Assembly: GCA_910577395.1 (NCBI GenBank)
Contig: CAJTLG010000007.1
Coordinates: 1 to 64,000, forward strand
Source: an uncultured Vampirovibrio sp.
GTDB taxonomy: Bacteria; Cyanobacteriota; Vampirovibrionia; Gastranaerophilales; Gastranaerophilaceae
DNA length: 64,000 nt
Direction: 5' to 3'
The position numbers and the translations under genes are program-made. How positions within the stretch are numbered: the stretch's first letter is position 1; each line of letters opens with the position of its first letter. The notes under the pieces were generated by a model that had not been told where the DNA came from, did not search any database, and saw only the letters and a program-made list of their open reading frames with translations. This document shows positions 25,900 through 35,964 of this stretch, piece by piece.

Positions 25900-26967
25900 T
25901 TAGCTTTTAGCCTCTTCAATATTTGTGCTTAAAGAAATCCTCTTATCATCAGGGTTGAATTTTAATATAACCGTATCTATAACATCCCCCACATCAAGGA
26001 TTGTACCGTGGTCATTTTGGTACTGCACTAATTCTGTCTGAGGCAAAAGCGCCTCTACACAAGGATAAACTTCAACAAATGCGCCAAAATGTTTAATTCT
26101 CGTAATTTTTCCCTTAACAACGGCACCTTCCTGAATTTTGCCCTTAGCCTCAATCCACGGGTCCGGTTCAAGGTTCTTAAGGCTTAATGATACTCTTTGC
26201 TTGTCAAAATCAACGCCAATAATCTCAACATTGATTTTTTCGCCCACCTTTAATATATCATTGGGGTGGTCAACCCATTTCCAGCTGATTTGGGATAAAG
26301 GAAGAAGCCCATCTACACCGCCAATATCAACAAATGCGCCAAAATCAGCAATTCTAACCACTTCACCTTTTACAACCTGCCCTACTTCAAGTTGATCAAA
26401 TACATCTTTTTTAATATCCTCAATAGAATCGGCATAAACTTTTCTGTTTGATAATATAAAATTATTTTGTGAAACATCAATACTTAAAATCTTAAGTTCA
26501 ATTGTCTGCCCCACAATATTTTCAATTTCTTTAGACCTTAAGTGAGAAGAAGGAACAAACCCTCTAATCCCGATAACATCTACAAGTACACCGCCTTTAA
26601 CTGTCTGTATAACAGTACCTTCAACAACTTTATCAGCTTCTTTAATTTCTTCAAGTTGTTTCCAATTATATGCACTTGCAACCTTTTTATAAGAAACGGT
26701 AAAAATACCGTCATCGTCTTCATCTCTTATGATTAAGAATTCATAGGTTTCGCCTTTTTTAAGGATTTCTTCCATATTGTCTTCTTTGTTAAGTTTTGCC
26801 TCTCTTTCAGGGCACATTGCATTTGTTTTAGCTCCTATATCAACAATTGCACCTTCTGAATCATATCCGCAAACAAGACCTTTAACTAAATCACCCTTTT
26901 GGAATTTATACTCATACTGGCCTAAAAGCTGCTCATACTCGGCATCACTCATCTCTTTTGACAACAT
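25900..26967 (-). CDS. rpsA: Ribosomal protein S1 with four S1 domains
   Basis: S1 binds mRNA on the small ribosomal subunit. The 355-residue protein contains four S1 (OB-fold) repeats, for example 'KGDLVKGLVCGYDSEGAIV', 'GQVVKGEVVRIADFGAFVDI' and 'GAVVKGKITRIKHFGAFVEV'. The six-domain E. coli form is longer; shorter forms occur in Cyanobacteria and Firmicutes. ATG at 26967 is chosen because AAGGAG lies at normal spacing upstream of it. Confidence 0.9.
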   Translation of the reverse strand: MLSKEMSDAEYEQLLGQYEYKFQKGDLVKGLVCGYDSEGAIVDIGAKTNAMCPEREAKLNKEDNMEEILKKGETYEFLIIRDEDDDGIFTVSYKKVASAYNWKQLEEIKEADKVVEGTVIQTVKGGVLVDVIGIRGFVPSSHLRSKEIENIVGQTIELKILSIDVSQNNFILSNRKVYADSIEDIKKDVFDQLEVGQVVKGEVVRIADFGAFVDIGGVDGLLPLSQISWKWVDHPNDILKVGEKINVEIIGVDFDKQRVSLSLKNLEPDPWIEAKGKIQEGAVVKGKITRIKHFGAFVEVYPCVEALLPQTELVQYQNDHGTILDVGDVIDTVILKFNPDDKRISLSTNIEEAKS

Positions 26968-27113
26968 CAAAATGCTCCTTCTTAATCAAACCTAAATGTT
27001 AAATTTAATTATACCAAAAATAATTTTATATAACAAAATTTGACTTCATACATCTTAACATTGTATAATAAAGCCACTGAATAAATTAAGCTGAATTAAA
27101 GTTGTTTGAAACT

Positions 27114-28040
27114 ATGGAATTAAAACAAAAAGCGTCGCTGACGGGTTTTAGAATACTTTTTGTATTGGACGTGCTATTTAAAAAACCTATGTCCAAAAAC
27201 GAGCTATTGGAAGAGCTTGCTCTAAACAGTGATTTTAGGAGAAAAGTCACAAAAGAAACACTGCGCTTGGATATAAGCACATTAAAATCTGCCGGCTTTA
27301 AAATTGAAAATACCGGCAAGAGCGGGGGATATAAGTATAAAATAAAAAGAAGCCCCATAAAATTTAAACTTACAAAATACGAATTAAAAACCCTGATTTC
27401 AACAAGAGATGCCATATTAAAACTTGCAAGTTGGGAATATATTATAAAACTTTACGGTTTTTTTCAAAAAATATCGGAATTTATAGAAGATGAAACCCAA
27501 AAAAATGAACTTATGCATTTTGGATATTTTGTAAATGTTGATTTTGAAATATTAAAAACTCTAAACGCCCTTGTGAAACGAAAGAAAAGTGTATTACTTT
27601 TATACAAATCGCCACTTACAGGCAAAAAAGAAATATTGATAACCTTAAAAGAAATAAAATATTCGGATATGAAACTATACATAACCGGTACATCACCGGA
27701 TTATCCGAATATTATGGTTCTAAGAGTTGATAATATATTGAAAATTTTAAAGATTTTATCTTGTGAAAATTATCCTGCAAAAATTCAAAATACACCGCAA
27801 AAAATGATATACAAAATAAAAACCGACACAAGAACGTATTTTGAACCGTTAAAAACTGAAAAAATAATAAAGAAAAATAAAACCTGTATCACAATTGAAA
27901 ATAAATATGAAAATGAATTTATGGCCCTGCAAAGACTTTTAAACCAAGGGGAGAACCTTTTAGATATAAAAAACACTAAAATGAAAGAAAAGTATCTTGA
28001 AACGCTGAAAAATATGCAAAAAATTTATGAGGAAAATTAA
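27114..28040 (+). CDS. WYL-type transcriptional regulator (first of a pair)
   Basis: The 308-residue protein has an N-terminal winged-helix region (FRILFVLDVLFKKPMSKNEL, then 'VTKETLRLDISTLKSAGFKI') and a central WYL-like domain with VLLLYKSPLTGKKEI. Such proteins often sense nucleic acid or nucleotide ligands. ATG at 27114 is preferred over TTG at 27102. No Shine-Dalgarno is seen. The next gene overlaps by 14 bp and encodes a second protein of the same type. Confidence 0.68.
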   Translation: MELKQKASLTGFRILFVLDVLFKKPMSKNELLEELALNSDFRRKVTKETLRLDISTLKSAGFKIENTGKSGGYKYKIKRSPIKFKLTKYELKTLISTRDAILKLASWEYIIKLYGFFQKISEFIEDETQKNELMHFGYFVNVDFEILKTLNALVKRKKSVLLLYKSPLTGKKEILITLKEIKYSDMKLYITGTSPDYPNIMVLRVDNILKILKILSCENYPAKIQNTPQKMIYKIKTDTRTYFEPLKTEKIIKKNKTCITIENKYENEFMALQRLLNQGENLLDIKNTKMKEKYLETLKNMQKIYEEN

Positions 28041-28944
28041 AGTGACAAAAATTAAAAGCTTATCAACGCCTTATAAAATAATAAAAATTTTAAATATTAT
28101 GACAAAAAATCCCGTAAGTATTGATGAAATACTCAGTACATTTGAAAATGAAGGAATATTTATAGAAAGAGAAACCATTTCAAAATATTTTGCAACGCTC
28201 AGAAACGCAGGCTGTAATATACAAAAGAAAAGAAATAAATTCTATATAAATTTTCCTGCCCTTCACTTTTCGCAATGTGATTTTTCTACACTTGCGGAAT
28301 TCCAAAAAACAATATCCGCACTAAATTCCAAAAACAATTATTCTTATTTTTTAAAGTTTTTAGATAAACTTTTTGCACTTTGCCCAAAATCAGATATTGA
28401 TAACTATAATATTGCATACAAAAAATGTCTTACAGAAAAAAGTTTTTTGGATGAAAAAACTGTTGAAAAATATAAAAACAAAATTGAAATATTTTCTGAA
28501 TTTATAAATAATACCCCTCAAAAGGTAAAAATTATTTATGAAGAAAAAAGATATAATATAACACCCCTAAATTTTAGATATTATAAAAATTCAATAAGTC
28601 TGCTTGCATATGATAATAATAAAAATGTTAACAAAAATTTCCTATTGGATAAAATTACAAGCATTACAAGAATTCCAAGCATATCAGCCAATACGGAATT
28701 CGGGCTTGCAACCACATTTAAGCTAAAGGGCAGATTGAAAAACACCTATATTTTAAAAGAAGGGGAAACAGGTATGGCAAGGGGAGATTATATGCTTGTC
28801 ACAAATAAAACCGAAGATAAAAATGAACTGTTTAACAGGCTTTTAAAATACGGCACAAACTGTGAAATACTATATCCAAAATCAGACAGAGAAAATTTTT
28901 TAAACCTTATTAAAAGATTACGCGCCGGTTTTGGACAATTTTAA
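28027..28944 (+). CDS. WYL-type transcriptional regulator (second of a pair)
   Basis: The 305-residue protein has an N-terminal helix-turn-helix ('YKIIKILNIMTKNPVSIDEI', 'RETISKYFATLRNAGCNI'), a WYL domain (KVKIIYEEKRYNITPLNFRY, ISLLAYD, LLDKITSI) and a C-terminal WCX-like part with 'YGTNCEILYPKSDRENFLNL'. The 14-bp overlap with the preceding gene suggests obligate co-expression, perhaps as a heterodimer comparable to the PafB/PafC pair. That comparison is by architecture only. Confidence 0.72.
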   Translation: MRKIKVTKIKSLSTPYKIIKILNIMTKNPVSIDEILSTFENEGIFIERETISKYFATLRNAGCNIQKKRNKFYINFPALHFSQCDFSTLAEFQKTISALNSKNNYSYFLKFLDKLFALCPKSDIDNYNIAYKKCLTEKSFLDEKTVEKYKNKIEIFSEFINNTPQKVKIIYEEKRYNITPLNFRYYKNSISLLAYDNNKNVNKNFLLDKITSITRIPSISANTEFGLATTFKLKGRLKNTYILKEGETGMARGDYMLVTNKTEDKNELFNRLLKYGTNCEILYPKSDRENFLNLIKRLRAGFGQF

Positions 28945-29652
28945 AATCCGGTTTCTAATCTCTAAATCATTAGGATTTGTTGCATAGGCCATTTCATAAT
29001 AATTCAGCGCAAGCTCTTTTTGGCCATATATTTCAAGCATCTTTGCTATATTAAAATATGCATCCGTACAGTATGGATTAATTTCAAGCGTTTTAGAATA
29101 TTGTCTTGAAGCTTCCTTATAATTTCCCATAATCCTTAAAATATCGCCCTTTAAAAAATACCCTAAAGCATAGTTGTTATTTATTGAAAGTGCCTTATCT
29201 ATCTGCATTATAGCTTCTTTGTATCTGCTCTCGCTCTTTAGTTTGACAGCATAAGCATAAATATATTCCTGCTTTCCGGGATTTTTTGCTATAAGTTCTT
29301 CTATACTAATATTATTTGCCGCATCATCAGAATTTAATCTGCCGCCGTTTTCAAAAGAAATATTATAAACACTTGGAGCGTAAAATGTTTGATTAATCTG
29401 CGCAATTTTTCTGTTTTTTGTTTCCGCCAACCTGATTTCTGTGGCTGACAACATATTAACAGGCTTAAAACGTACCAAATACCCTATATCTGCGTATTTA
29501 AACCTTGGCATATTTGAAACATTTACAGGCGGAATATATATGGAGCCTTCATCTACGCTCTGCACATAATCAACGCTAACACCGGCCTGGAATGCATTTG
29601 CATAACCGGCAGAGAATAAAAATAAAACAGTAAATATAATTTTTTTAAACAT
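28918..29652 (-). CDS. Secreted TPR-repeat protein
   Basis: The 244-residue protein has a signal peptide (MFKKIIFTVLFLFSAGYANA) and three to four tetratricopeptide repeats in its second half, e.g. EAIMQIDKALSINNNYALGY and EASRQYSKTLEINPYCTDAY. A protein-protein interaction role in the envelope is likely. Its end overlaps the end of the convergent WYL gene by 27 bp. The HD-domain gene lies directly upstream on the same strand. Confidence 0.78.
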   Translation of the reverse strand: MFKKIIFTVLFLFSAGYANAFQAGVSVDYVQSVDEGSIYIPPVNVSNMPRFKYADIGYLVRFKPVNMLSATEIRLAETKNRKIAQINQTFYAPSVYNISFENGGRLNSDDAANNISIEELIAKNPGKQEYIYAYAVKLKSESRYKEAIMQIDKALSINNNYALGYFLKGDILRIMGNYKEASRQYSKTLEINPYCTDAYFNIAKMLEIYGQKELALNYYEMAYATNPNDLEIRNRILKLSKTGA

Positions 29653-30255
29653 TTAATTAATCAAAACCCGGGTGCCAAGTATTTTTTCAAGAAAATCTTT
29701 TTTCTTATTTAAGGCATCTATATATCCAACATTTAACATTATATTTACCCCCGGAACTATTGTCAAAATATTGCTTTTTGTGTCATACCCTATATCAAAA
29801 TCATCCGCAATATTAAAATGATTATAATCAAGAGCATCCGCAAAACGCACTATAGCAGCAAAAATATCAGTCTTTTGTCTGGCTTCCGGATTTAAATTTT
29901 TATACCATTTATGCTCATTAATATCAGGTAGCGCTCTTCTATGGTACCTTACAATATTTGCAACAATCAGATTTTTTTCTTCATCCAGATTTGAAATTTT
30001 ATTTTCCAGAATTAAATCCCGCCCTATTTTATGGTGCCCGCGCCCAAGCTTTTTTTCTAAAATTACCCCTATATCATGCAAAAGCGCTCCGTATTCAAGC
30101 AGCATTATGTCGGTTTTATTATTGTATTTTCCTAAATCAGGAAAAATTTTTACAAGTTTCAAAAATAATTTTATAGATAACTTTGCAACAAGCCGACTGT
30201 GTTCTAATAATGTTTTATCATTAAGATAATTTTTTTTAAAATCGGCTAAATCCAT
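29653..30255 (-). CDS. HD-domain phosphohydrolase, Ppx/GppA C-domain-like
   Basis: The 200-residue protein has the metal-binding HD signature: His in 'LLEHSRLVAKLSI', HDIG in 'YGALLHDIGVILEK', and further His residues in GRGHHKIGRDLI and VRYHRRALP. The pattern resembles the C-terminal HD domain of exopolyphosphatase/pppGpp phosphatase proteins, but the actin-like catalytic domain is missing. It lies between the TPR gene and the CheA-like kinase. Substrate unknown. Confidence 0.72.
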   Translation of the reverse strand: MDLADFKKNYLNDKTLLEHSRLVAKLSIKLFLKLVKIFPDLGKYNNKTDIMLLEYGALLHDIGVILEKKLGRGHHKIGRDLILENKISNLDEEKNLIVANIVRYHRRALPDINEHKWYKNLNPEARQKTDIFAAIVRFADALDYNHFNIADDFDIGYDTKSNILTIVPGVNIMLNVGYIDALNKKKDFLEKILGTRVLIN

Positions 30256-30267
30256 ACATTTTATACC

Positions 30268-33200
30268 TTAACAATTAATATGCCTGTTTACCGCATCAAG
30301 AAATTTATTTTGTTCAAAACCTTCTTTTTGAAGAAACTCCTGAACAGTAACTTTGTCATATATTTTACTTAGAAGTTCCTTTTTTACGGAAGATATTACA
30401 ATAACCGGAATATTTGATATTTTAGAATTTGCCCTTATTTTATTTACAAATTCCAAACCTGTCATAACCGGCATCTCATGGTCTGTTATAATTAAATCAA
30501 AATTATCCCCGCTATCGAGCATTTTAAAGGCGACGGCAGGGTCATTCACGGCCTCTACCTGATACCCTGAATTTATGAGAATATTTTTCTGCAAACTTCT
30601 TGTAGTAAGCGAATCATCCACCACAAGAATTCTTTTCCTTGCATTAGCAATAAGCCTTTGCGCTTTTTTGGAAGGAATAATGTTGTTTGAAACTTTTCTT
30701 GATAAATTTGTATTTAAAATATCTGTCATATTTAATATAAGACACATCTCTCCGCTTGCAAGCGTTGTAATGCCTGCTATATTTTTTACCTTAAACAACG
30801 GAGGGGAAAGTTTTTTATGCAAAATTTCCTGGTCCGCAATTAATTTTTCTATAATAATTCCAAGTCTGAGGTTTTCTGATTCTACAATAACAAGTGTATA
30901 TTTTTCAGATTCCCTCGGTTTATTTTCCAGCTCTAAAATTTGGGAGAGTGTATATACCTGTATTACTTCACCGTTATGGATATAATGATTGCGCCCGTCC
31001 CTTATAAATACATCCCCGGGGTCTATCCTTAATACGGTCTGGATAGATGAAGCAGGAAGAGCATACAATTGACCCTGTTCCATAATAATAAATGTTCTCA
31101 ATGTTGCCATTGTAGTGGGCAATTCCATTGTAACAAGAGTCCCTTTATTTAATTCGGAATACACATCTATTCTGCCGTTAAGTTGGGATATTTTTGTATG
31201 TACAATATCAAGCCCCAACCCGCGGCCCGAAAGTTCTGTTACTGTATCCCCGGTAGAAAACCCTGGATAAAATATAAGGTTTACAATTTGCTCTTCAGGC
31301 AGATTTTCAACTTCATCCTGAGATAATATTTCTTTTTCAATTGCACGTTGTTTGATTTTTTCAACATCAATTCCGCGCCCGTCATCTTTCACATTGATTA
31401 TAATTTTACTTTCCTTTTGAACCGCTTCAATCAGAATATTTCCTATTCTTGGCTTTCCGAGTTTTTCCCTTTCATCAGGAAGCTCTATCCCATGGTCGAT
31501 AGAATTTCTTATTATATGCATTATAGGAATTTTAATATCTTCAATAATTTTTTTATCTGCACTTACATCGGCACCTTCAATTTTAAAATCAATCTCTTTG
31601 CCCTTATCTTTTGCGATATTATGAACCATTCTTGGGAAAAGACCAAAAACTGTTGAAAGCGGCAAGATACGCATCTTTTTAACCATAGATTCAAGCTCTG
31701 CAGATGTAGAATAAAGCTTTGAATTATTTTCCTGCAGTTGTTTCATTAACGTATCTACACTTGTTATAAGAGAATTCATCCTGTCTGAATTAACGCCATG
31801 CAGAGCCATTAGCTGCTTATTATATCCTATAAAAGATTGCATATTTCTGGAACTTTCATCCCCTAGCGGATTAGCAAGATATTTTTTATCAAAAAACTTC
31901 ATATAGTATCCTACTTTATGATAGTTTTTTTGCCATTCACTAAATTCATTTTGGATATTTTTAGCTAAACTTAAAAGTTCCCGTGTTTTAATCCTAGTTA
32001 TAATTAAATCTCCAATCTGGTTAACAAGTTGGTCAAGTTTGCCGGAATCTACCCTCAATGTTTTAATTGCAGTGGTATCAAAATTCGTAAGCCAGTCATT
32101 GGAGCTTAACTGCTGCATTTTTATCTTTGTTTTAGATTTTTTGCTTTGAATTTTATGATTATTTGTAAGTGAGAACTGCACCATTTGTTCTATAATTACA
32201 GCTTTTTGATTTAAAAGCTCAATATCATTTGTCATATCCTTGTAGGAATCTTTAGAAAACCTGTTTTCTATAATTTTCCCCGCAACTTCAGACATTTCTT
32301 TTATTACCCCGACCGTATCTTTGTCAAAAGGGCTGTTGCTGTTTTCAAAAAGTGCAATAATCCTTAAAATAGTCACAAAAACTTTTTTAAAATCGTTGTC
32401 ATCTATTCTTGATATCGTTTCATTTATAAGGCTCTTGACTTCAGCAAGATTGATTTTATTTTCTAAAAGGGTAGAAACTTTTTCTGAAATATTTTTAACA
32501 AGTTCTAATAATCCGGCCCCGTCAAGTTTGTCTTGAGGGGTTGTAACCTTAGGTTCCTCATTTTTAAATGCTTTTGGTTCTGTTGAAACCATTTTGTATG
32601 CATTTTCATAATAATTCTTAACTTTTATATCTTCATTTTTGCATACCTGATTAAAATGCTGCACAAGCTCATTAATTTTTAAATTTAAATCAAGTATATG
32701 GTCATTTTTGGTATCCTCTCCGGGATTTTGCTGTTTTATTTTATCTATAATTTCAATTATATTAAGGACAATTTTGTTCATATCCCCAAGCGGGATTTTA
32801 TTTAATATATCAGAAAGCTTTATTGCAACCGGTTTTATGTCATGAATTTGGTTAAAATCATTTTCCTGCGCACATTTAGAATACAGAAAAATAACACCTG
32901 TCAAACAATCTTCAATGTTTCCAAGGTTTTTTATAATATTATTTTTAACCGCAGAAAACTCTGCCCGGGGTTTGTCTTGATTTTCTTCTGCCGGGGTATC
33001 TTCTTCCGTGTTTTTGACAATTTCTTCAAGTTTTTTTATATGAAAACCAACTTCGTCACAAACATATTCACTCTTCAGCTCAACCGTCTTTTCAATAAGC
33101 ATTGAAATGCAGGACAAGGCACTTGATATAGCATCGGTGATATATGATGTTACATTCAGTTTTTCTTCCTTAATAAGCCCTAAAACATCTTCGATTTTAT

Positions 33201-33408
33201 GTGCAATGTCTTGAATACTGTCAAAACCGAGCATTCTGGCTGAACCCTTTAAACTGTGGGCATCCCGAAACAGTTGCATTGCAATATCAATATTATTTGG
33301 CTTTTTTTCAAGGATAAGAAGGTTTTTATCCATAGATTGTAATATTTCCCCGCCTTCCTGCTGGAAAATATTTAAAATCTCATCAAGCTCTTCTTGTAAA
33401 AATTCCAT
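30268..33408 (-). CDS. Hybrid CheA-type histidine kinase with HPt, CheW and receiver domains
   Basis: The 1046-residue cytoplasmic kinase resembles PilL/ChpA-class signalling proteins. Domains in order: HPt with phosphorylatable His51 in 'RDAHSLKGSARMLGF', a long low-complexity linker with possible further HPt-like helices, a dimerisation domain, the ATPase (NSIDHGIELPDEREKLG, VKDDGRGID, SGRGLGLDIVHTKI), a CheW-like domain (FIIMEQGQLYALPASSIQTV) and a C-terminal receiver (ILVVDDSLTTRSLQ, 'LIITDHEMPVMTG'). It lies 2 bp after the MCP gene, with REC-GGDEF and CheW genes divergent nearby. Confidence 0.9.
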   Translation of the reverse strand: MEFLQEELDEILNIFQQEGGEILQSMDKNLLILEKKPNNIDIAMQLFRDAHSLKGSARMLGFDSIQDIAHKIEDVLGLIKEEKLNVTSYITDAISSALSCISMLIEKTVELKSEYVCDEVGFHIKKLEEIVKNTEEDTPAEENQDKPRAEFSAVKNNIIKNLGNIEDCLTGVIFLYSKCAQENDFNQIHDIKPVAIKLSDILNKIPLGDMNKIVLNIIEIIDKIKQQNPGEDTKNDHILDLNLKINELVQHFNQVCKNEDIKVKNYYENAYKMVSTEPKAFKNEEPKVTTPQDKLDGAGLLELVKNISEKVSTLLENKINLAEVKSLINETISRIDDNDFKKVFVTILRIIALFENSNSPFDKDTVGVIKEMSEVAGKIIENRFSKDSYKDMTNDIELLNQKAVIIEQMVQFSLTNNHKIQSKKSKTKIKMQQLSSNDWLTNFDTTAIKTLRVDSGKLDQLVNQIGDLIITRIKTRELLSLAKNIQNEFSEWQKNYHKVGYYMKFFDKKYLANPLGDESSRNMQSFIGYNKQLMALHGVNSDRMNSLITSVDTLMKQLQENNSKLYSTSAELESMVKKMRILPLSTVFGLFPRMVHNIAKDKGKEIDFKIEGADVSADKKIIEDIKIPIMHIIRNSIDHGIELPDEREKLGKPRIGNILIEAVQKESKIIINVKDDGRGIDVEKIKQRAIEKEILSQDEVENLPEEQIVNLIFYPGFSTGDTVTELSGRGLGLDIVHTKISQLNGRIDVYSELNKGTLVTMELPTTMATLRTFIIMEQGQLYALPASSIQTVLRIDPGDVFIRDGRNHYIHNGEVIQVYTLSQILELENKPRESEKYTLVIVESENLRLGIIIEKLIADQEILHKKLSPPLFKVKNIAGITTLASGEMCLILNMTDILNTNLSRKVSNNIIPSKKAQRLIANARKRILVVDDSLTTRSLQKNILINSGYQVEAVNDPAVAFKMLDSGDNFDLIITDHEMPVMTGLEFVNKIRANSKISNIPVIVISSVKKELLSKIYDKVTVQEFLQKEGFEQNKFLDAVNRHINC

Positions 33409-33410
33409 TA

Positions 33411-34463
33411 TTAATCATCCAGAACACTGGTTTTAAATGCTTTTGTTAATGTATGAAGGTTTTCAATATTTTTATAGTTTTCTTCCGTAATCTTAAAATT
33501 ATTTTCAAGCATATCGGTAAGCTCTTTAATATATCCGCCTGTGTTTTGAGTATCTTTTTTCAATTTATCAGCAGAAGTAATTATTTCATTAACACTTACA
33601 GATATATCGTTCATAAATTCAATAAGCTGTTCAACATTGCTGCCTATATTGTGCGCTAAATCAATACCGGATTCAATTTCTTTTGTGCCTTCTTCCGTTG
33701 CCATAACGGTTGAATTTGTAGTTTGTTGTATATCGGTAATTAAAGATGTAATTTTTGTTGTAGCCTGTTTAGATTCATCTGCAAGCTTTCTGATTTCACC
33801 GGCAACAACCGCAAAACCCTTACCATGTTCACCGGCCCTTGCCGCTTCAACGGCAGCATTTAAGGCAAGAAGGTTTGTTTGCTCTGCTATATCCTCAACA
33901 ACTCCTATTGTAGATGATATAGATTGTATAAATTCAGAAAGTTCAAGTATTAATTCTGCAATTGTCTGGATTTTATGCCTTATTGCAAACATTTTTTCGA
34001 TATTTGCCTTGACCGCAAGATGTTCAGTATTTGTAAATTCAAGAGAATGCCGAGTCTTTGCCTTGGTTTCACTAATTACATCATTCATGGATGTTAAACA
34101 ATCTTTAAGATTTTCTATCAGGGAAACTACATTTGTTAGCTTTGCACAGGATAAATTTATGTTTTCTTTTTGACTGTTTGTGGTGCTTTCAATTTTTTTG
34201 GTTTCATTGTCGGTATAATCAATCACATCATAAACCACCACATCAAGTGCCCTTTTAACACGTTTCTTGGTAAATTCAAAAACAAGAACCGCAAAGATAA
34301 ACAAAAATACAAGGATTGCAACCATGATGATAGGTTCACTTCCAGCATGCTCTGTTACCAGATAAAGGATTAGAAATATAAAGAACAACACTATTACATC
34401 TATCGTGCTCTTCTGTGATAGCTCGTTAGAGAGTGTATTTCTTTTCTTTTCATCTTTGAACAT
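33411..34463 (-). CDS. Membrane methyl-accepting chemotaxis-like protein without periplasmic sensor
   Basis: The 350-residue protein has two adjacent N-terminal membrane segments (about 22-38 and 45-65), separated by only a few residues, so there is no external sensor domain and no evident HAMP. The rest is a coiled-coil signalling domain with the family hairpin tip 'NLLALNAAVEAARAGEHGKG' followed by FAVVAGEIRKLADES. It probably passes membrane or pilus-related signals to the CheA-like kinase encoded directly downstream, perhaps through the double CheW protein. Confidence 0.88.
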   Translation of the reverse strand: MFKDEKKRNTLSNELSQKSTIDVIVLFFIFLILYLVTEHAGSEPIIMVAILVFLFIFAVLVFEFTKKRVKRALDVVVYDVIDYTDNETKKIESTTNSQKENINLSCAKLTNVVSLIENLKDCLTSMNDVISETKAKTRHSLEFTNTEHLAVKANIEKMFAIRHKIQTIAELILELSEFIQSISSTIGVVEDIAEQTNLLALNAAVEAARAGEHGKGFAVVAGEIRKLADESKQATTKITSLITDIQQTTNSTVMATEEGTKEIESGIDLAHNIGSNVEQLIEFMNDISVSVNEIITSADKLKKDTQNTGGYIKELTDMLENNFKITEENYKNIENLHTLTKAFKTSVLDD

Positions 34464-34524
34464 AATTCCCCTTTTTCAAAAAATAATGTATAATCTAACT
34501 TAATTATATTAGATAATTGAAATT

Positions 34525-35964
34525 ATGGCAAAAAAAGTTCTTATAATTGATGACAGCATTACTCAATTAAGCAGTTTAAAAATTTTCTTTAAACGTGCAG
34601 GCTTTGATGTTGAAACAGCACAAAACGGGGTTGAGGGGTTCATTAAAGTTTATAAAACAGCACCTGATTTAATTATATCAGACGTCTTAATGCCACACCT
34701 TGGCGGATTTCAGCTTTGCAGACTTTTAAAAAGCAATCCTGAAACAAAACAAATCCCTATTATTATGCTTACAATTCTTGACAAAAAACTTGATAAATTC
34801 TGGGCCTCCCAATCAGGCGCAAACCGTTTTATTCAAAAAGATTCTGATTTTCAAAATATAATAGGAATAGCCGAAGACACTATAAAAGAATTCCCCGTTT
34901 CGAGCAGATACAAAGATTTGCTTGGTACTTTTGAATTTGATGAAGACGGTATTATCTCCCAAATCAATAAAATCCTTGATGATGCCCTGATGAAATCCAC
35001 TATTACAAATGAATTTCGAAATCTGACGGATTATACAAGCGATGACAAAGTTATTGCAGAAAAAATATTTAAAATTTTATCAACAATAATTGAGTATGAA
35101 ACGGCTTGTATATATTTTCATTCACCTGATAGTACCATTAAAAAAAGGTTGATATTCGATGTGCAAAATTGTCATTTGAAAAAAAGCGCATTCCTTGATA
35201 TATGGCGACAAATGCTCCCAAGCTGTGTTAGTGATTTTGAAATTGAAACAATAAATGAAAATAATGGTGAGATTATTATTGAAAGTGCCGATGAATTCCA
35301 ATCAAGAAAAGAATTTGAATTCTTCTGCAAGGATAATCTCATAGGTAAAGTTTATTTTTATTCAACTAAAAACATTGAATGGAATAAGCTTAAATTTATG
35401 CCCACCGCAAAATCAGAACTTGACTTGTATTTAAGATTAAAGTTCCTATATGTTAAAACCTGCTACCTTTCAATAACGGATGAGCTTACAAAATTATACA
35501 CAAGGCGCCACCTTGACAGTGTCCTTAATCAGGAATTTGAAAGAGCGAAACGCTATGGCACAATTATATCAGTTGCAATGGCTGATATTGATAATTTTAA
35601 ATATATCAATGACACCTACGGACATCAGGCAGGAGATTACATTTTAAAAGAAGTTTCAAAAATATTCACAGATACACTAAGAAAAACAGATTTTGTATAT
35701 AGATACGGCGGAGAAGAAATCTGCATATTAATGCCGGAAACAAGCTTGCCAAATGTTGTTATGCCGCTTGAAAGAATAAGAAAAAACATTAAAAATAAAG
35801 TATTTTTATTCAATGGCCACCAAATAAAAGTCACAATAAGTATAGGGGCTACAACATACTCAAAGGATATGCGCGTACCTTCGGATTTAATTGAAAAATC
35901 TGATGTAGCATTATATAAAGCAAAAAAATCAGGAAAAAATAAGGTTATAATTGAAAATGAATGA
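34525..35964 (+). CDS. Response regulator with GGDEF domain (diguanylate cyclase)
   Basis: The 479-residue protein should make cyclic di-GMP under phosphorelay control. An N-terminal receiver (ILIIDDSITQLSSLK; phospho-Asp in 'DLIISDVLMPHLGG') is followed by a ~170-residue linker of unknown fold and a GGDEF domain with active-site RYGGEEICILMP; GGEE keeps the catalytic pattern. No RxxD inhibitory site is obvious just before it. A GATAAT lies 7 bases before the ATG without a Shine-Dalgarno. It overlaps the downstream CheW gene and is divergent from the MCP-CheA pair. Confidence 0.9.
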   Translation: MAKKVLIIDDSITQLSSLKIFFKRAGFDVETAQNGVEGFIKVYKTAPDLIISDVLMPHLGGFQLCRLLKSNPETKQIPIIMLTILDKKLDKFWASQSGANRFIQKDSDFQNIIGIAEDTIKEFPVSSRYKDLLGTFEFDEDGIISQINKILDDALMKSTITNEFRNLTDYTSDDKVIAEKIFKILSTIIEYETACIYFHSPDSTIKKRLIFDVQNCHLKKSAFLDIWRQMLPSCVSDFEIETINENNGEIIIESADEFQSRKEFEFFCKDNLIGKVYFYSTKNIEWNKLKFMPTAKSELDLYLRLKFLYVKTCYLSITDELTKLYTRRHLDSVLNQEFERAKRYGTIISVAMADIDNFKYINDTYGHQAGDYILKEVSKIFTDTLRKTDFVYRYGGEEICILMPETSLPNVVMPLERIRKNIKNKVFLFNGHQIKVTISIGATTYSKDMRVPSDLIEKSDVALYKAKKSGKNKVIIENE